The notes: generated by a model not told the origin, from the letters alone. DNA of 9,590 nt from an uncultured Clostridia bacterium (GCA_945867255.1 CAMBHV010000033.1:1-9590); one strand, 5' to 3'. Numbered from the stretch's first letter, positions 1-7,240 are shown. Program-made: numbers and translations.

Positions 1-473
1 TTTTGTCTTTCTTCGGGGTAGAGGCCATCAACTGGCTGAATGACCCGCAGTATAACCTGCCGGCACTGGTGATTTATGGCATCTGGAGCATGCTGCCCTT
101 TACCATTATCCTGCTTTTGTCCGGATACCAGAATATCGACCCACAGTATTATACGGCTGCCCGGGTGGACGGTGCGAAGCAGCTGCGTATTTTTGTGCGC
201 ATCACAGTGCCGCTTCTGGCACCTACCATTGGGCTGACATTGATTGTGAACACCATCACGGCTTCGAAGGTGTTTACGGAACTGTTTCCTCTGTTCAACG
301 GGAACCCCGGTTCTGCCTATTCTCTGTACACAGTGGTATATTATCTGTACGATATGTTCTATAAAAAATGGCAGCTTGGCCCTGCGGCGGCCAGTGCCAT
401 CGTGCTGTTTGCCATTGTGCTTGTGCTGACGATGCTGCAGCTGTTCATTCAGCGCAAATGGAAAAATTACTGA
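1..473 (+). CDS. Carbohydrate ABC transporter permease, MalF/UgpA type (5' end missing)
   Basis: Inner-membrane permease subunit of a sugar-type (CUT1-like) ABC importer; it forms the channel together with the permease encoded immediately downstream. The reading frame is open at the left edge (first full codon at 3), so the N-terminal part lies outside the window and about 156 C-terminal residues are visible. The diagnostic EAA loop, which docks on the ATPase subunit, is clear at visible residues 51-74 (TAARVDGA, then a VPLLAP segment). Hydrophobic segments flank it at about 20-40, 70-90 and 130-150. The stop at 471-473 overlaps the GAGGTGG ribosome binding site of the next gene, so the two are translated together. 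No substrate can be named: the solute-binding protein is not in view, and an ATPase may be encoded upstream or elsewhere. The family call is firm; the sugar specificity is unknown. Confidence 0.93.
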   Translation, partial: LSFFGVEAINWLNDPQYNLPALVIYGIWSMLPFTIILLLSGYQNIDPQYYTAARVDGAKQLRIFVRITVPLLAPTIGLTLIVNTITASKVFTELFPLFNGNPGSAYSLYTVVYYLYDMFYKKWQLGPAAASAIVLFAIVLVLTMLQLFIQRKWKNY

Positions 474-482
474 GGTGGACAA

Positions 483-1301
483 ATGAAAGCAGTGAAACGA
501 ATCGTTTTATATACGCTTGTGACCGTTGGCGCGCTGGTTATGGTGTTTCCGTTCTTCTGGATGCTCATTTCTTCATTGAAAACAGCAGCCGAGGTGAACA
601 CAACGCCGCCTACCTTCTGGCCGGAACACCTTGTGTGGGAAAACTATGCATTTGCCTTTTCCAAGGCGCCTTTCGGAACGTATTTTATCAACTCCGTTCT
701 GGTGACAGTGGCCTGTGTGGCCAGCACCATGTTCACCACCATTCTGGCAGCTTTCGCATTTTCCAGGTTGAAATTTCCGGGGAGAGACCTTTTGTTTTCC
801 ATTTCGCTTTCCATGATGATGGTACCGTTTGAAATGCTGATCATTACAAACTATTCCACCATCGTAAAACTTGGGCTGATGGATACGCTTGCCGCATTGA
901 TCATTCCTTTCATGACAAGCATTTTCTACACCTATATCCTACGCAATTTCTTCTTGTCTGTTCCGGATAGCCTGTACTATTCCGCCCGTGTGGATGGTGC
1001 GGGGAACTGGACATTTCTGTGGCGCATCATGGTGCCCATAGCAAAGCCTGCGCTGGTCACCATCGGCCTTTTGAATGCGATCACCTGCTGGAACTCCTTT
1101 TTGTGGTCCGTTCTTGTCACCAACAGTACAGAAGTGCGCACGCTGCCGTTTGGTTTGTATGCATTCATGACATCCAGCGGCATTCGATATGAGCGCCTGA
1201 TGGCTGCGGCTACCATTGTGGTGGTGCCCATGATCATTCTGTTTATCTTCTGCCGTAAAAGCATCGTTACCGGTGTGTCACGCGGTGGGCTGAAGGGGTA
1301 A
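483..1301 (+). CDS. Carbohydrate ABC transporter permease, MalG/UgpE type
   Basis: Second permease of the same importer, 272 residues, the usual length for MalG-like proteins. About six membrane segments can be read (near 8-30, 68-93, 105-122, 135-157, 188-210 and 240-258). The EAA loop is at 166-190 (YYSARVDGAGNW, then MVPIAKPAL). The protein ends in the short charged GGLKG tail typical of the family. The ATG at 483 was chosen because a GAGGTGG ribosome binding site (472-478) overlaps the stop of the upstream permease and the spacing is right. The downstream gene begins 6 bases after the stop, and its AAGGGG site (1293-1298) lies inside this gene, so all three are one operon. The paired MalF/MalG permeases without a neighbouring ATPase fit importers that share a common MsmX-like ATPase, but that cannot be seen here. 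Confidence 0.95.
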   Translation: MKAVKRIVLYTLVTVGALVMVFPFFWMLISSLKTAAEVNTTPPTFWPEHLVWENYAFAFSKAPFGTYFINSVLVTVACVASTMFTTILAAFAFSRLKFPGRDLLFSISLSMMMVPFEMLIITNYSTIVKLGLMDTLAALIIPFMTSIFYTYILRNFFLSVPDSLYYSARVDGAGNWTFLWRIMVPIAKPALVTIGLLNAITCWNSFLWSVLVTNSTEVRTLPFGLYAFMTSSGIRYERLMAAATIVVVPMIILFIFCRKSIVTGVSRGGLKG

Positions 1302-1307
1302 AACGAA

Positions 1308-2765
1308 ATGAAACTGGAACTGGATATCTTGTGCCATGCGGATTTTTCCGGTCGGCTGCGCAGAACGCCGGACAGCCCCGGCATTGCGGCATTTGATGCG
1401 TTCGTCGCACGCCAGCGCGCCCAAAACCCGCAGGGCACGCTTTTGCTGAGCGCGGGCGACGAATTTTCCACAAACCTGTGGGGCGGGCAACCCGTTGTGG
1501 GGGCAATGAACCTGCTCAAACCAGATGCCATGACGTTGGGCAACCACGAGTTTGACCACGGCACCGAGTTTTTGGACCCCTGTGTTGCTGCATGTCACTT
1601 TCCCGTGCTGTGCGCCAATGTGAGCCTGAAAAGCGGTGGGCCTGTGGCGGGTACAAAGCCATATGTGATACTGCAGCGCAATGGCGTCAGCATTGGTGTG
1701 CTGGGCCTTACGACAGAATACACTCCCTGTATGGTGGAAAAAACGGCTTTTGAAGCGTTTCAAATGGCACCGGCAGCCGAGGCGGCCCATCGGTGGATTC
1801 CGCAGATGCGTGCGCAGGGCGCGCAGATCATCATTGCGTTGACACACATGCCGTTTTATATCGCAGAGGATGGGACGATTAGCGGTGAAATGTGGGACCT
1901 GATGCAGAACATGCCGCCGGTGGATGTATGCATCGGAGGGCATATCCCCGGTGATTATGCAGCCGTCCTGAACGGAACTTGTGTAGTCAAGGCGGGTTTT
2001 GGCGGTGTCAGCCTGGGCCATATCAAGCTTGTGTATGATACGCAGACCCAGTGCATCACGCAAAAAAGTTGCGAAATTCTGCATACACCGTTCGAAACCG
2101 CATGTGGTACGCCCATGGCGGCCTACGCGCAGCGTGTGCTGGAGCCTTTTGAACGATATCTTGCCGAACCTCTGGCCACTTTGCGCGAGCCGTGGCCCAT
2201 GCATCTGGCGCAGGAATGCAAACTGGGCGATTTTCTGGCAGACTGTATGCGGCACGGCGGGAATACACAGATTGCCTATATGAATGCCACCAGTTCGGGT
2301 GGGTGCCTGGATGCGGGGCAGGTGACGATGGATGACATCCTGCGTGTTAATGGGTTTAACGACCTGATCTATACGGCCCGCATGACGGGGCAGCAGTTGT
2401 ATGACCTGATGGAAGGTGTGTACGAGCCACAGCGGTTTGGCAACAATGCCGGGCTGCTTGTATCTGGGTTTCATGTAAAGGTGGACCATACAAGGCTTTC
2501 TCCGAATAAGGTTCTTTCGCTTACACTGCCGGATGGCACACCCATCAGCCCGGAAGACGAATTTACGGTTTCCGCCAGCGCCTATATGGCGTCCGGCGGG
2601 AACGATACCTCTTTTGTGGCCAGCCAAATACACTGGAAAAAAACGGACATTCATTACCATGACGCCGTGGCTCAGTGGGCAAAACGTCATAGTGTGCTGC
2701 ATATTCCGGATTGGCCGCGTTTTCAGGAGACGGGCACCCCGGAAAATAATCATGCGCCGTTTTAG
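1308..2765 (+). CDS. 5'-nucleotidase/UshA-family metallophosphoesterase, cytoplasmic, altered metal site
   Basis: Two-domain protein of 485 residues related to 5'-nucleotidases and 2',3'-cyclic phosphodiesterases; the nearest type by layout is the cytoplasmic YunD-like group. The N-terminal metallophosphoesterase domain (about 1-250) shows D12, GD at 50-51, GNHEFD at 78-83 (metal ligand N79, catalytic pair H80/D83), H180 in LTHMP, and GGH at 210-212. The C-terminal nucleotidase domain (about 300-460) has the LGDFLADCM and NATSSGG segments and a late ASGGND segment. Two family ligands are absent: the usual DxH is D12-F-S14, and the usual GHxH is H212-I-P214. There is no signal peptide, since the protein starts directly in the first beta strand, so it should act in the cytoplasm, unlike secreted UshA. 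It begins 6 bases after the permease stop, which suggests a role in processing whatever the transporter imports. The substrate is unknown and phosphatase activity is not assured. Confidence 0.85.
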   Translation: MKLELDILCHADFSGRLRRTPDSPGIAAFDAFVARQRAQNPQGTLLLSAGDEFSTNLWGGQPVVGAMNLLKPDAMTLGNHEFDHGTEFLDPCVAACHFPVLCANVSLKSGGPVAGTKPYVILQRNGVSIGVLGLTTEYTPCMVEKTAFEAFQMAPAAEAAHRWIPQMRAQGAQIIIALTHMPFYIAEDGTISGEMWDLMQNMPPVDVCIGGHIPGDYAAVLNGTCVVKAGFGGVSLGHIKLVYDTQTQCITQKSCEILHTPFETACGTPMAAYAQRVLEPFERYLAEPLATLREPWPMHLAQECKLGDFLADCMRHGGNTQIAYMNATSSGGCLDAGQVTMDDILRVNGFNDLIYTARMTGQQLYDLMEGVYEPQRFGNNAGLLVSGFHVKVDHTRLSPNKVLSLTLPDGTPISPEDEFTVSASAYMASGGNDTSFVASQIHWKKTDIHYHDAVAQWAKRHSVLHIPDWPRFQETGTPENNHAPF

Positions 2766-2778
2766 GCGAAGAAACATT

Positions 2779-2807
2779 GGCATCGTACCTTCGAAGGGAT
2801 AGATGCC
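2779..2807 (+). other. 3'-UTR hairpin after the nucleotidase-like gene
   Basis: GGCATC (2779-2784) pairs with GATGCC (2802-2807), and the interior contains the perfect palindrome CCTTCGAAGG (2788-2797). It lies between the stop codon and the terminator with no U-tract of its own, so it is more likely an mRNA-stabilising or processing hairpin than a terminator. Confidence 0.4.
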
Positions 2808-2822
2808 CGATTGGCCTGTTTC

Positions 2823-2860
2823 AAAAGCCCGGAGGCCCGTCAGGGCCGGCCGGGCTTTTT
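2823..2860 (+). terminator. Intrinsic terminator of the ABC transporter operon
   Basis: A ten-base arm AAAAGCCCGG (2823-2832) pairs with CCGGGCTTTT (2850-2859). The stem continues inside as GGCCC (2834-2838) with GGGCC (2843-2847), closing a GTCA loop. The T-run at 2856-2860 completes the signal. It lies 57 bases after the stop of the nucleotidase-like gene. Confidence 0.9.
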
Positions 2861-3064
2861 GCATCCAAGAAAGACATTCAAACAACAGGGCATCTGTGGC
2901 AAGGGCGAGGTTGTGAAACGCACAAAAGTACAAAGGGAGCTTTTGTGGTGGTTAGAACATTGGAATGCCGTTGCGCCGCTGCTGCCCTGATTCAAAGGAT
3001 ATGCTTTTTCGTTGCTTATACACCGGGAACGGGGCTGTGTTTTCTCATGGAACACAAGATATTT
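2861..3064 (+). other. Gene-free stretch between two terminators, possible small-RNA region
   Basis: No convincing gene on either strand: the overlapping open frames run through one or both terminators and have no matching ribosome binding site. Visible structure is an 8-bp inverted repeat CACAAAAG (2921-2928)/CTTTTGTG (2940-2947), a small hairpin TGTGTT (3036-3041)/AACACA (3051-3056), and a GGGGCTGTG copy (3031-3039) that repeats the left arm of the following terminator. A weak TATACA box at 3017-3022 has no well-placed -35. Together with the terminator at 3065-3098 it could be a small RNA or a leader remnant. I do not recognise a known RNA family. Confidence 0.35.
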
Positions 3065-3098
3065 AGGGGCTGTGCGACCGCACAGCCCCTGACTTTTT
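3065..3098 (+). terminator. Strong intrinsic terminator upstream of the MATE gene
   Basis: AGGGGCTGTG (3065-3074) pairs perfectly with CACAGCCCCT (3081-3090). One further C-G pair closes a GACC tetraloop, and GACTTTTT follows. No gene ends between this and the terminator at 2823-2860, so it must serve an unrecognised transcript or act as a second stop for read-through from the ABC operon. Its right arm could also pair with the GGGGCTGTG copy at 3031-3039. Confidence 0.8.
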
Positions 3099-3127
3099 GT
3101 ATCAGCAGGAAAATCCCGGAAAATACA

Positions 3128-3155
3128 TTGCATATTCTCCGTTTTGTGCTATGAT
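3128..3155 (+). promoter_or_regulatory. Sigma-A promoter of the MATE gene, extended -10
   Basis: TTGCAT (3128-3133) and TATGAT (3150-3155) are 16 bases apart. The -10 is preceded by TGC, giving an extended TGnTATGAT. Predicted start of transcription is near 3162, leaving about 62 untranslated bases before the TTG start at 3224. Confidence 0.75.
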
Positions 3156-3223
3156 AAAAAAACGTGCGTTCCGGCCCGGTGCCGGGATGTATGGGAAGGC
3201 GTTACAATTGGAGGGAAAACGGA

Positions 3224-4591
3224 TTGAGAAGGTCCTATGAGATGGACATGTGCAGCGGGCCGCTGCTGAGTAAAATTGTGATGTTTGCACTGCCGCTTAT
3301 GTGTTCCGGGGTGTTGCAACTTCTGTTTAATGCGGCAGATATCATTGTAGTGGGGCGTTATACAGGCAGCACCGCCCTGGCTGCAGTGGGCTCTACCACA
3401 TCGCTGATCAACCTTTTGGTAAACCTGTTTATCGGCTTATCTGTTGGTGCCAATGTGGTGATCGCGCGCAGTTATGGTGCCGGGGATATGGATGCCGTAC
3501 ACAAAGGGGTGCACACGTCCATCCTGATGGCCGGAGTATCCGGCTTTGTGATGATTTTTGTGGGCATCGCGCTTTCGCGCCCCATGCTGGAATGGATGGG
3601 CACGCCGGCAGACGTGATCGATCAGGCCACCATCTATCTGCGTATCTATTTTGTGGGTATGCCGGCTGTTCTGCTTTATAATTTCGGTGCGGCTATTCTC
3701 CGCTCAATCGGTGATACACGGCGCCCATTGTATTTTTTGACTATCGTTGTAAACGTGGCACTGAACCTGCTGTTTGTCATTCGTTTCTCCATGGGGGTGG
3801 CGGGTGTTGCGCTGGCTACCATTATTTCTCAGGCAATCTCCGCACTGCTGATTTTGTACTGCCTGATGCATACGACCGGCGCATGTTGCCTGATGATATC
3901 GGAACTTCGTATTCATAAAGAGCAGCTTGCGGACATTCTTCGCATTGGCCTTCCGGCTGGGCTGCAGGGCGTGATCTTCAATATTTCCAATGTGATGATT
4001 CAGTCCTCTGTCAACAGCTTTGGTTCTGCTGTGATGGCCGGTAATACGGCAGCCAGCAACATTGAGGGGTTTGTGTATACATCTATGAACGCGGTGTATC
4101 AGACAGCCATGAGCTTTGTGAGCCAGAACATAGGGGCGTGTAATTTCAAACGGGTGGACCGTACCCTGATGGAATGCCTTGCGCTGGTAAGCGCTGTTGG
4201 CATTGTGCTGGGCAACGGGGCATATCTGTTAGGACACCAGTTGCTTGGCATTTATACGCCGGACGCACAGGTGGTTACTTATGGGCTGTATCGCTTAAGT
4301 GTAGTAAGCACCACATATTTTTTGTGCGGTGTGATGGACGTGCTGGCAGGCACCATCCGAGGGCTGGGTTATTCTGTGTTACCCATGCTGGTTTCATTGA
4401 CCGGCGCATGCCTGTTGCGGATCGTGTGGCTTATGACCATTTTTCAATGGGAACGCACACAGCTTTGTTTGTATATTTCCTACCCGGTATCCTGGGCGCT
4501 GACAGCGGGGGTGCACCTGGTATGCTATTTTACCGTGCGCAAAAAAGCTTTTGAAAAAGCGCGGGCTGCACAGGCGGCGCGAAACCTGTAA
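3224..4591 (+). CDS. MATE-family multidrug/toxin efflux transporter
   Basis: Twelve-helix inner-membrane exporter of the MATE (NorM/DinF-like) family, which expels drugs or metabolites in exchange for Na+ or H+. With the start chosen here it has 455 residues, normal for the family. Family signatures are the N-terminal SGPLLSKIVMFALPLM segment (11-26), NAADIIVVG (36-44) with the conserved membrane Asp39, GAGD after helix 2 (86-89), and the second-half counterpart SQNIGACNFKRVD (300-312). The start is TTG at 3224 because GGAGGG (3210-3215) lies 8 bases before it. ATG at 3242 (449 residues) is possible with a weaker GAAGG. A GTG at 3164 is excluded because it sits at the predicted transcription start. 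The gene is monocistronic by its own promoter; no strong terminator separates it from ruvX. The transported substrate cannot be deduced. Confidence 0.93.
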   Translation: MRRSYEMDMCSGPLLSKIVMFALPLMCSGVLQLLFNAADIIVVGRYTGSTALAAVGSTTSLINLLVNLFIGLSVGANVVIARSYGAGDMDAVHKGVHTSILMAGVSGFVMIFVGIALSRPMLEWMGTPADVIDQATIYLRIYFVGMPAVLLYNFGAAILRSIGDTRRPLYFLTIVVNVALNLLFVIRFSMGVAGVALATIISQAISALLILYCLMHTTGACCLMISELRIHKEQLADILRIGLPAGLQGVIFNISNVMIQSSVNSFGSAVMAGNTAASNIEGFVYTSMNAVYQTAMSFVSQNIGACNFKRVDRTLMECLALVSAVGIVLGNGAYLLGHQLLGIYTPDAQVVTYGLYRLSVVSTTYFLCGVMDVLAGTIRGLGYSVLPMLVSLTGACLLRIVWLMTIFQWERTQLCLYISYPVSWALTAGVHLVCYFTVRKKAFEKARAAQAARNL

Positions 4592-4612
4592 CAAGCACCC
4601 TTTTGTCAGGTT
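4583..4612 (+). other. Hairpin over the stop codon of the MATE gene
   Basis: AACCTG (4583-4588) pairs with CAGGTT (4607-4612), and inside it ACAA (4591-4594) pairs with TTGT (4603-4606), with a two-base TA bulge and an 8-base loop. No clean T-run follows, so it is at best a weak terminator or an mRNA 3' stabiliser. Confidence 0.3.
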
Positions 4613-4613
4613 G

Positions 4614-4642
4614 TTGTGCCGCAATAAGCCTTGTGGTATAAT
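4614..4642 (+). promoter_or_regulatory. Promoter of ruvX with consensus extended -10
   Basis: A perfect TATAAT at 4637-4642 is preceded by TGG (extended -10). The -35 is poor: TTGTGC at 4614-4619 with a 17-base spacer. Predicted start is near 4649, giving a short leader of about 24 bases that contains the AGGGGAG ribosome binding site. Confidence 0.7.
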
Positions 4643-4672
4643 ACGGGCAGTGAAGAAAAGGGGAGACACACA

Positions 4673-5101
4673 ATGAAGATCATGGCAGTGGATTACGGTG
4701 ATGCGCGCACAGGCCTTGCCGTGTGCGACCGCACAGAATTCCTGGCAAGCCCGGTGGGAACCATTGAAGAAAAGAGTTTTGCCAAAGTGGCCGAGAAGAT
4801 CGTATACGCTACGCGCGAGTTCGACGTAGGTATGGTGGTGATCGGCTTGCCGAAAAATATGGATGGAACCGAAGGTGCACGTGCAGAGAAAAGCCGAAAA
4901 TTGGCAGATACTCTGCGTGCCATTATTCCAATTCCTGTAGAATTATGGGACGAGCGTCAAACTACCATCGCGGCGGCCAATATCCTTTCTGAAAATGGCA
5001 CCTATGGCAAGAAGCGGAAAAAGGTGCTGGACTCTGTGGCAGCCACGGTGATTTTGGAAAGCTATCTGGCATTTCGCAAAAACAGCAAGCAACACGAGTA
5101 A
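4673..5101 (+). CDS. ruvX: RuvX/YqgF, Holliday-junction resolvase-like RNase H-fold nuclease
   Basis: Small cytoplasmic RNase H-fold protein, 142 residues, of the YqgF family, connected with Holliday junction resolution and with 16S rRNA 5'-end maturation in various bacteria. All family blocks are present: MAVDYGDARTGLAV at 4-17 with catalytic Asp7, VIGLPKNMDGTEG at 56-68, WDERQTT at 92-98 following Glu90, and KVLDSVAATVIL at 117-128 with Asp120. ATG at 4673 is chosen because GGGGAG (4660-4665) lies 7 bases upstream and family members start just before the first beta strand; an in-frame TTG at 4631 would lie within the promoter. In Firmicutes this gene commonly sits with alaS, ireB and a DUF1292 gene. 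Here the DUF1292 gene is about 3.2 kb downstream, past three genes on the other strand. Confidence 0.95.
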   Translation: MKIMAVDYGDARTGLAVCDRTEFLASPVGTIEEKSFAKVAEKIVYATREFDVGMVVIGLPKNMDGTEGARAEKSRKLADTLRAIIPIPVELWDERQTTIAAANILSENGTYGKKRKKVLDSVAATVILESYLAFRKNSKQHE

Positions 5102-5131
5102 AGAAAACGTTGCATATCAGATCGGAAAAGG

Positions 5132-5170
5132 AAAAACGGCATGCTGCACGGAAAGCAGCATGCCGTTTTT
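5132..5170. terminator. Bidirectional terminator between ruvX and the DUF3842 gene
   Basis: A perfect 16-bp stem: AAAAACGGCATGCTGC (5132-5147) with its complement at 5155-5170, around a 7-base loop. The A/T-rich ends give a U-tract in both directions, so it ends ruvX going right and the cls-DUF3842 operon going left. It overlaps the last two coordinates of the DUF3842 stop codon (5169-5171). Confidence 0.92.
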
Positions 5171-5612
5171 ATTCTGCAATGGTTCCGGTGGAAGCCGGCT
5201 TGTTTGCCGCCAAAAGGATAAGCAGCTTTTGTGCGGCATCTTCAATCAGTTCCCCCAGCGGCTTGGGTGCAAGCCCCGCCACCTGCACACTACACTTGGC
5301 TGCAGGTACCAGCACTTTCATAGCCGGGCTTTGTGCAATAGCCTGCGCCATGGCTGGGGTGCACTCGCCCAGCATGCTGTTCGCCATTACAAGGCCCAGT
5401 GGCCCGGCAATCACTTGTGCATGCGCTGCGTTTACCACGGCGGCGTTCTCGCCTGTGGCGCCGGCATTGGCACCTGCTTTCAACATGGCCGATGTGGCAA
5501 GCGCATTGGTGCCAACCGCCACGATTTCGCCAGAATATCCTTTTGCGCGCAATGCCTCGATGATGGCTTTGCCAAAGCCGCCACCCTGGCCGTCTATTAC
5601 AACAAGCTTCAA
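5169..5612 (-). CDS. DUF3842 family protein (function unknown)
   Basis: Conserved clostridial protein of unknown function, 147 residues, soluble. The N-terminus LVVIDGQGGGFGKAI (3-17) is a beta strand followed by a glycine-rich loop, as in Rossmann-type nucleotide-binding folds. Other conserved blocks are GTNALATSAMLKAGAN (34-49), GATGENA (51-57), GPLGLVMANSMLGE (70-83) and the Cys107 region. I recognise these as DUF3842; a nucleotide-binding role is inference from the Gly-rich loop only. The start is TTG at 5612-5610: a GGGAGGG site lies 7 bases upstream and there is no in-frame ATG nearby. The gene lies 46 bases after the cls stop, with no promoter or terminator in the gap, so it is co-transcribed with cls. 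Alanine is unusually frequent in the C-terminal half. Confidence 0.88.
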   Translation of the reverse strand: MKLVVIDGQGGGFGKAIIEALRAKGYSGEIVAVGTNALATSAMLKAGANAGATGENAAVVNAAHAQVIAGPLGLVMANSMLGECTPAMAQAIAQSPAMKVLVPAAKCSVQVAGLAPKPLGELIEDAAQKLLILLAANKPASTGTIAE

Positions 5613-5658
5613 TATGGTTCCCTCCCTGTGCTCTTTGCGGCATCGCGATGCACACTTG

Positions 5659-7200
5659 TTACATCAGTGGTGCAAACAGCCGCAGGATCATCTGCGCCAG
5701 CCACTTATACAACGGCACGCGGCGGATATCTTCAGCAGTAACCTCATGGCACATGGCCAAAGTGGCCTCAAAATCTGCTTTTACATCATCCACGATGTGC
5801 CCGCCAAAAAACTGACTGCAGTTTTCATAGTGCAGATACAGGCTGCGATAATCGGTGTTGGCACTGCCCACGATGGCAAGCTTATCATCCGAAACAAACA
5901 TTTTAGCGTGCACGAACCCGGGTGTATATTCATAAATGCGCACACCCGCACGCAAAAGTTCCGGGTAATAGCTTTGTGTCACATAATACACATAGGGCTT
6001 GTCCGGAATACCGGGCGTGATGATGCGCACATCTACACCGCTTTTCGCCGAAAGGCACAATTCGGTAGTCATCTCATTATCCAGAATGAGGTAGGGCGTC
6101 ATCAGGTATACATAATGCTGCGCATGGCGCAACACGTTGAAATATGCATTTTCTGCCACGTTTTCGCCGTCCAGCGGCGAGTCGCAATAGGGCTGCACAA
6201 AGCCCTGCGCCGTGGGGTATGCCGTTTCCGGCAGGTAATCCAGATATCGGGTGCGTGTTTCAGCCACAGAATCCCACATCTTCAAAAATGTTACCGTCAG
6301 GCTGAATACACCCGGGCCTTCCAGCATAAAGCCGGTGTCCTTCCACACGCCAAATCTCTTTTTGCGGTTGATATATTCATCCGCAAAATTCATGCCGCCG
6401 GTAAAGCCAACCTCGCCGTCTATCACGGTGATTTTGCGATGATCGCGGTGGTTCAACAGCTTATAATCAGAGGGATGCCAGGAAAAGCGGATGGGGCTTA
6501 CAGCAAAACACTGGATGCCGTATGCACGCAATGTTTGCGCATAGTCGGAGGGCAGGGTAAACAGGCACCCAAACCCATCGTACAAAACACGGACGTCCAC
6601 ACCCTCTTTTACCTTTTGGCGAAGAATATCCAGGGTGCGGCCCCACATCTCTCCGTCCTGGATAATAAAGTACTCCATGAAGATATAGTGGCGCGCTGCT
6701 TTTAACTTTTCCAGAAAGCGGGGGAAGAAATCCTGCCCGAAGGGGAAATATTCCACATTGGTTTCATGGTACAGTGGCGCCGCCGCATGGCGTGCAAGGT
6801 ATTCCATGTGGGGCCTGTATTCCGGAAACTCGCGGCAAAAAGCCTGCCGGGCATTTTCGTCCTGCTGCATGATCTTATTGGCGCGGTGTTCAATGCGCAG
6901 AAAATCTTCTGCCTTTTTCGGCTTGATGCCATGGCTGCCCCATAACAGATAAAACAATGCACCGGACATGGGCATCGTTACTGCGATCAGCAGCCACATG
7001 ATGCGGTAAGCTGGGTTGGTGTTGGTTTTTTCCAGAACGGCCATCATCACAACCACAACGGCGATGGTGATCAAAAGATAGGCCACGCCGCCCACGCGGC
7101 TGAAAGTGACCATCAATGTCACAAACAGCGCAATCTGCAGCAGGATCATGACGGCGAAGAAGAAGGAGCGCGACATCAAAAATTTTAAAAGCCGGCGCAT
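5659..7200 (-). CDS. cls: Cardiolipin synthase (phospholipase D superfamily)
   Basis: Membrane enzyme that joins two phosphatidylglycerols (or PG with another phospholipid head donor) to make cardiolipin; 513 residues, typical of Firmicutes Cls. The N-terminal third has three hydrophobic segments (about 11-33, 39-56 and 67-87), matching the PLDc_N membrane anchor. Two HxK(x)4D active-site motifs follow: H254/K256/D261 and H431/K433/D438. Each is followed by the expected GGMNFADEY or GSANTDYRS segment. ATG at 7200-7198 is chosen because AAGGAGG lies 7 bases upstream and the anchor begins directly after it. An open frame continuing upstream to about 7650 runs through a terminator and the isomerase gene and is not real. 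It is the first gene of a two-gene operon with DUF3842. Both catalytic motifs are intact. Confidence 0.95.
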   Translation of the reverse strand: MRRLLKFLMSRSFFFAVMILLQIALFVTLMVTFSRVGGVAYLLITIAVVVVMMAVLEKTNTNPAYRIMWLLIAVTMPMSGALFYLLWGSHGIKPKKAEDFLRIEHRANKIMQQDENARQAFCREFPEYRPHMEYLARHAAAPLYHETNVEYFPFGQDFFPRFLEKLKAARHYIFMEYFIIQDGEMWGRTLDILRQKVKEGVDVRVLYDGFGCLFTLPSDYAQTLRAYGIQCFAVSPIRFSWHPSDYKLLNHRDHRKITVIDGEVGFTGGMNFADEYINRKKRFGVWKDTGFMLEGPGVFSLTVTFLKMWDSVAETRTRYLDYLPETAYPTAQGFVQPYCDSPLDGENVAENAYFNVLRHAQHYVYLMTPYLILDNEMTTELCLSAKSGVDVRIITPGIPDKPYVYYVTQSYYPELLRAGVRIYEYTPGFVHAKMFVSDDKLAIVGSANTDYRSLYLHYENCSQFFGGHIVDDVKADFEATLAMCHEVTAEDIRRVPLYKWLAQMILRLFAPLM

Positions 7201-7234
7201 TCCATATCCTCCTTCGCAGTAAAAATCTTGTTTC

Positions 7235-7240
7235 AATATA
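7235..7240 (-). promoter_or_regulatory. Extended -10 promoter of the cls operon
   Basis: On the minus strand, TGA precedes TATATT (7240-7235), an extended -10. No good -35 is visible at 17 bases (TTTTCT, which is part of the U-tract of the isomerase terminator). Predicted start near 7228 gives a leader of under 30 bases carrying AAGGAGG. Moderate support. Confidence 0.5.

Noticed and set aside
1278..2933. 551-codon open frame on the minus strand opposite the nucleotidase-like gene
   Set aside because: Its product is rich in His, Arg, Cys and Gln with no domain pattern, it runs through the terminator at 2823-2860, and the opposite strand has clear family motifs. It is a mirror of codon bias.
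2921..2947. CACAAAAG/CTTTTGTG inverted repeat as an insertion-sequence end or recombination site
   Set aside because: Only 8 bp, a single copy, with no transposase gene or target duplication nearby. It is kept only as a possible hairpin.
2777..3154. 125-codon plus-strand open frame between the ABC operon and the MATE gene
   Set aside because: It reads through two strong terminators, has no proper ribosome binding site and shows no protein-like pattern.
5110..6705. 531-codon open frame on the plus strand
   Set aside because: It lies opposite DUF3842 and cls, both supported by motifs and ribosome binding sites, and it begins in the shared terminator region.
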